Part shown: piece after piece, positions 60,779-64,000 of the stretch
Numbering within the stretch: the stretch's first letter is position 1
Layout of the letters: every line of letters begins with the position of its first letter
From: Sphingomonas koreensis
GTDB lineage: Bacteria; Pseudomonadota; Alphaproteobacteria; Sphingomonadales; Sphingomonadaceae
Direction of reading: 5' to 3'
Assembly (NCBI RefSeq): GCF_002797435.1
Contig: NZ_PGEN01000001.1
Location: 2,664,501-2,728,500 of the forward strand
DNA length: 64,000 nt
Notes under the pieces: generated by a model
Databases searched by the model: none
Seen by the model: only the letters and a program-made list of their open reading frames with translations
Told to the model about the DNA's origin: nothing
Translations under genes and position numbers: made by a program

Positions 60779-61872
60779 TGCTGCGCCCGGCGAACATTGG
60801 CGAGCTTTGCGAGGTAATCGCGACGGGGGGTAAGCTCCGTCTGCGCGGCGGGGGCAGCAAGGACGCGATCGGCGCGCCGTGCGACGCGCAGGTCGTCGAT
60901 ATGCGCGGCTTTTCCGGCATCGTCGATTATGACCCGCCCGAGCTGGTGCTGACGGTCGGCGCGGGAACGCCGCTGGCGCAGATCGAGGCGCTGGTCGTGG
61001 GTGAGGGCCAGATGCTCGCCTTCGATCCGTTCGATCATGGGGCGATGCTGGGCAATGACGGCGGCGCCACCATCGGCGGCGTGGTTGCGGCCGGGGTTGC
61101 GGGACCGGCGCGGCTGTCGCGCGGCGGCGCGCGCGACCATCTGCTCGGCTTCACCGCGGTGTCGGGGCGCGGCGAGCGCTTCGTCGCGGGGGCCAAGGTG
61201 GTGAAGAACGTCACCGGCTACGACCTGCCCAAGCTGATGGCGGGCAGCTGGGGCCGGCTCGCGGCGCTGACCGAAGTTACGCTCAAGGTGCTGCCCGCGC
61301 CGCGCACCCGGCTGACGCTGGCGATGCGCGGGCTGGACGCGGCGGGCGCGGTCGCCGCGATGGCGCGCGCGCTGGGATCGGCGGCCGAGGTGACGGCGGC
61401 AGCGCATCTGCCCGACTGGCGGGGCGAGGCGGTCACCGCATTGCGGCTCGACGGCTTTGCCGAATCGGTCGCGGCGCGCGCGGCGATGCTGCCAGAATTC
61501 GACGCGATCGAGGATGCGGATGCGCTGTGGCGGGCGGTGCGCGATGCCTCGCCGCTGCCCCGCGAATGGCCGTTGTGGCGGCTGATCGTCGCGCCGGGCA
61601 AGGCGCCGGGCGTGATCGCGGCGCTGCCCGATGCGCAATGGCTGCTCGATTGGGCGGGCGGCCTGATCTGGCTGACGAGCGACGCCGGTCCGGTGGCGAT
61701 CCGGACAGCGGCCGAGGCAGCGGGTGGGCATGCGACCTTGTGGCGCGCCAGCGAAGCGATGCGCCGCGCGGTTCCCGCGTTGCACCCGCAGCCTGGCGCG
61801 CTGGCGGCGATCGAGGCGCGGGTGCGCCGCGCCTTCGACCCCGGCGGCGTGTTCGAGACGGGACGATTCTAG
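60778..61872 (+). CDS. glcE: Glycolate oxidase subunit GlcE
   Basis: This is a 364-residue FAD-binding subunit. Visible are LRLRGGGSKDAIGAP, VDYDPPELVLTVGAGTPLAQIE, GGATIGGVVAAGVAGPARLSRGGARDHLLG and KVVKNVTGYDLPKLMAGSWG. It forms TGATG with the glcD stop codon and is followed directly by glcF. Domain content and order are the standard glcDEF arrangement. Confidence 0.93.
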   Translation: MLRPANIGELCEVIATGGKLRLRGGGSKDAIGAPCDAQVVDMRGFSGIVDYDPPELVLTVGAGTPLAQIEALVVGEGQMLAFDPFDHGAMLGNDGGATIGGVVAAGVAGPARLSRGGARDHLLGFTAVSGRGERFVAGAKVVKNVTGYDLPKLMAGSWGRLAALTEVTLKVLPAPRTRLTLAMRGLDAAGAVAAMARALGSAAEVTAAAHLPDWRGEAVTALRLDGFAESVAARAAMLPEFDAIEDADALWRAVRDASPLPREWPLWRLIVAPGKAPGVIAALPDAQWLLDWAGGLIWLTSDAGPVAIRTAAEAAGGHATLWRASEAMRRAVPALHPQPGALAAIEARVRRAFDPGGVFETGRF

Positions 61873-63162
61873 ATGCAGACCCGCTTCACCCCTGAACAGC
61901 TTGCCGATCCGGCGATGGCGTCATCCGAAGGCGTGATCCGCAAATGCGTGCATTGCGGCTTCTGCACCGCGACCTGCCCGACCTATGCGCTGCTCGGCGA
62001 CGAGCTGGATAGTCCGCGCGGGCGCATCTACCTGATCAAGGACATGCTGGAGAACCAGCGCAAGCCGGGGCCGGAGACGGTCAAGCATATCGACCGCTGC
62101 CTGTCCTGCCTGTCGTGCATGACCACCTGTCCCTCCGGCGTGAACTATATGCACCTCGTCGATCACGCACGGGCGTATATCCACGAGAATTACGGGCGGC
62201 CGTGGCATGAGCGCGCGGTGCGGCGGCTGCTGGCCTGGGTGCTGCCCTATCCCGGCCGCTTCCGTGCGGCGTTGCTGCTGGCCCGGCTGGGACGCCCGTT
62301 CGCGCCGCTGGTCGCCGGGGTCAAACCGCTGGCGGCGATGCTGGCGATGGCGCCGAAGCAGGTACCGGCACCGGTCGCTGCGGAGAATGCGAGCGTGCCC
62401 GGCGCGAAGGGCCGCATCGCGCTGCTTCAGGGTTGTGCCGAGCCGGTGCTCAAGCCCGAATATCGCGCGGCGGCGATCCGGCTGCTCAACCGCGCGGGGT
62501 ATGACGTCGTGTTCGCCGCGGGCGAAGGGTGCTGCGGCGCGCTGGTCCACCATATGGGACGCGAGGCGGACGGGCTCGACGCGGCGCGGCGCAATGTCGA
62601 CGCATGGATGCGTGAGATCGACGGCGGCGGGCTCGCGGCGATCGTGGTGACCGCCTCGGGCTGCGGCACGACGATCAAGGACTATGGCTTCATGCTGCGC
62701 AACGACCCCGCCTATGCCGGCAAGGCGGCGCTTGTATCGGGGCTGGCGAAGGACATTTCCGAGTTGCTCGCGCAGATCGACCTGCCGCCGGGCAACGGGC
62801 GCGGGCTGACGGTCGCCTATCACCCAGCCTGCTCGCTCCAGCACGGGCAGAAGGTGACCGATGCGCCGAAGCGGCTGCTCGCCGCCGCGGGCTATGCCGT
62901 CCGCACCCCGGCGGAGGCGCATCTGTGCTGCGGATCGGCGGGCACCTACAACATCCTCCAGCCCGAAATCGCGGATCAGCTCGGCGACCGCAAGGCCTCG
63001 CACCTTGATCGCTTGCAGGCCGATGTGATCGCGACCGGCAATGTCGGCTGCGCCATGCAGATCGCGCGGTTCGGCGATACGCCCGTCGTCCATACGATCG
63101 AACTGCTCGACTGGGCCACCGGTGGCCCTGCGCCAGCGGTTTTGACGCATCGAGACGCTTGA
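61873..63162 (+). CDS. glcF: Glycolate oxidase iron-sulfur subunit GlcF
   Basis: This is a 429-residue protein. Two 4Fe-4S motifs are present, CVHCGFCTATCPTY (residues about 18-31) and CLSCLSCMTTCPSG (about 76-89). Two CCG-type domains carry EGCCGALVHHMG and LCCGSAGTYN. It passes electrons from GlcD/GlcE to the quinone pool. It starts without a gap after glcE and ends the run of tightly packed genes; the next gene has its own upstream region. Confidence 0.94.
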   Translation: MQTRFTPEQLADPAMASSEGVIRKCVHCGFCTATCPTYALLGDELDSPRGRIYLIKDMLENQRKPGPETVKHIDRCLSCLSCMTTCPSGVNYMHLVDHARAYIHENYGRPWHERAVRRLLAWVLPYPGRFRAALLLARLGRPFAPLVAGVKPLAAMLAMAPKQVPAPVAAENASVPGAKGRIALLQGCAEPVLKPEYRAAAIRLLNRAGYDVVFAAGEGCCGALVHHMGREADGLDAARRNVDAWMREIDGGGLAAIVVTASGCGTTIKDYGFMLRNDPAYAGKAALVSGLAKDISELLAQIDLPPGNGRGLTVAYHPACSLQHGQKVTDAPKRLLAAAGYAVRTPAEAHLCCGSAGTYNILQPEIADQLGDRKASHLDRLQADVIATGNVGCAMQIARFGDTPVVHTIELLDWATGGPAPAVLTHRDA

Positions 63163-63166
63163 CCAA

Positions 63167-63179
63167 ATAATACTATTAT
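63167..63179. promoter_or_regulatory. ATAATA-C-TATTAT palindrome before the GH140-type gene
   Basis: This is a perfect 13-bp odd palindrome 5 nt after glcF, inside an AT-rich 40-nt stretch. It shares both half-sites with the element at the aptA/DeoR divergent promoter, suggesting a common operator. Confidence 0.55.
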
Positions 63180-63269
63180 ATTTAAAATGTACGCGGATCG
63201 GACGTCGAGTCCGTGCGTGGACAATGACCTGTGCCGCGTGTGCAGCGGCGGGCTCTGGAGAGTGTGCGA

Positions 63270-64000
63270 ATGGCTTCGAGATTTCTGCTGGCCGGGCTTG
63301 CGGCGTTGATGGCGGCACCCGCCGCCGCGCAGACCCCGCCGCTCAGCGTCTCGGCCAACCACCGCTATCTCGAAGCGGGCGGCAAGCCCTTCTTCTGGAT
63401 GGGCGACACCGCATGGCTGTTGCTCAGCCGCCTCAACCGCGAAGAGACCGAGCACTATCTCAGCACCCGTCAGCGGCAGGGTTTCAACGTCGTCCAGGTG
63501 ATGGTGTTGCACACCAACAAGATGACCAATCGCTACGACGCGCCGGCGCTGGTCGATGGCGATCCGGGACGGCCGCGCACCACGCCGGGCAAGGATCCGG
63601 CCAAGGCCGGCGAGTACGACTATTGGGATCATCTCGACTGGGTGGTCGAGCGCGCGGCGGCGCACGGTATCTATGTCGCGATGGTGCCCGCCTGGGGCGA
63701 CCTGGCGATGGAGCGCCAGCTGAACGAAAAGAATGTCGAGAGCTATGGCCGCTTCATGGCCGAACGTTACGGCAAGGCGCCCAACGTCATCTGGCTCAAC
63801 GGTGGCGATACGCGCTCGGAGATGCGCACCGCGGTCTGGGACGCACTCGGCACCACGATCAAGACGATCGCGCCGAACCAGCTGATGACCTTCCACCCGA
63901 TCGGCCGCACCGCGTCGTCTTGGCAATGGCATCAGGCGCCCTGGCTCGACTTCAACATGTTCCAGTCGGGCCACCGCAGCTATGCGCAGGAAGGTCCGAA
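63270..64000 (+). CDS. GH140/DUF4038-type glycosidase, probable apiosidase, 3' end outside the window
   Basis: 243 residues are visible. Signal peptide: FLLAGLAALMAAPAAAQ. Then a DUF4038 TIM-barrel: LSVSANHRYLEAGGKPFFWMGDTAWLLLSRLNREE, QGFNVVQVMVLH, YDYWDHLDWVVERAAAHGIYVAMVPAWG, VIWLNGGDTRSE and MTFHPIGRTASSWQWH. DUF4038 proteins include the GH140 endo-apiosidases that split D-apiose from the galacturonan backbone of rhamnogalacturonan-II. Together with the apiose-type catabolic genes this is the best assignment. The nucleophile and C-terminal domain lie beyond the edge. Confidence 0.82.
   Translation, partial: MASRFLLAGLAALMAAPAAAQTPPLSVSANHRYLEAGGKPFFWMGDTAWLLLSRLNREETEHYLSTRQRQGFNVVQVMVLHTNKMTNRYDAPALVDGDPGRPRTTPGKDPAKAGEYDYWDHLDWVVERAAAHGIYVAMVPAWGDLAMERQLNEKNVESYGRFMAERYGKAPNVIWLNGGDTRSEMRTAVWDALGTTIKTIAPNQLMTFHPIGRTASSWQWHQAPWLDFNMFQSGHRSYAQEGP

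Overview
The window looks like chromosomal DNA of a GC-rich alphaproteobacterium close to Sphingomonas. The signs are the codon usage, a TonB receptor/pectinolysis locus, and accessory genes (DUF2840, DUF736, DUF2493, DUF2285, DUF932) of the kind carried by sphingomonad integrative conjugative elements. It falls into three parts.

1-27,743: the right-hand portion of an integrated conjugative element. Reading leftwards it carries the start of a transfer module (lytic transglycosylase, TraF-like peptidase, DUF2840), a RepA-type initiator next to three iterons, small regulators, DUF736, two small membrane proteins, a TfoX-like gene, a DUF2493 protein, a Toprim primase, a large ParB-like protein and a DUF932 protein. 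Several of these genes have long, structured 5' leaders. From 12.8 kb the cargo is a defence island. It holds a NERD-helicase, a sigma-70/DrmA-like/DrmB-like operon resembling the DISARM core, and a cytosine methyltransferase/DUF262/HEPN/Vsr operon. Two HNH nuclease genes follow, overlapping end to start with the tyrosine integrase gene. The element ends in a duplicated 3' half of tRNA-Arg(CCG) at 27,699-27,743.

27,744-44,500: ordinary chromosomal genes. These are a threonine-to-glycine operon (XRE-cupin regulator, kbl, tdh), an archaic chaperone-usher pilus operon with three SCPU-domain subunits, an AraC/Fsr-like MFS pair, a VWA/ECF sigma/TPR module, a DUF2721 membrane protein and a GNAT acyltransferase.

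44,500-64,000: a sugar-utilisation locus that best fits branched pectin (rhamnogalacturonan-II) with D-apiose and L-rhamnose as substrates. The leftward genes encode a FGGY kinase and split transketolase (AplK/AptB/AptA-like), a TonB receptor, an MFS porter and a Tat-exported DUF5060 hydrolase. The rightward operon encodes a DeoR regulator, an ApsI-like isomerase, a family 1 pectate lyase, an FMN L-lactate dehydrogenase, an L-rhamnose 1-dehydrogenase-like SDR and GlcDEF, followed by the start of a GH140-type apiosidase. An ATAATA/TATTAT inverted repeat occurs both at the divergent promoter and before the GH140 gene, suggesting a shared regulon.
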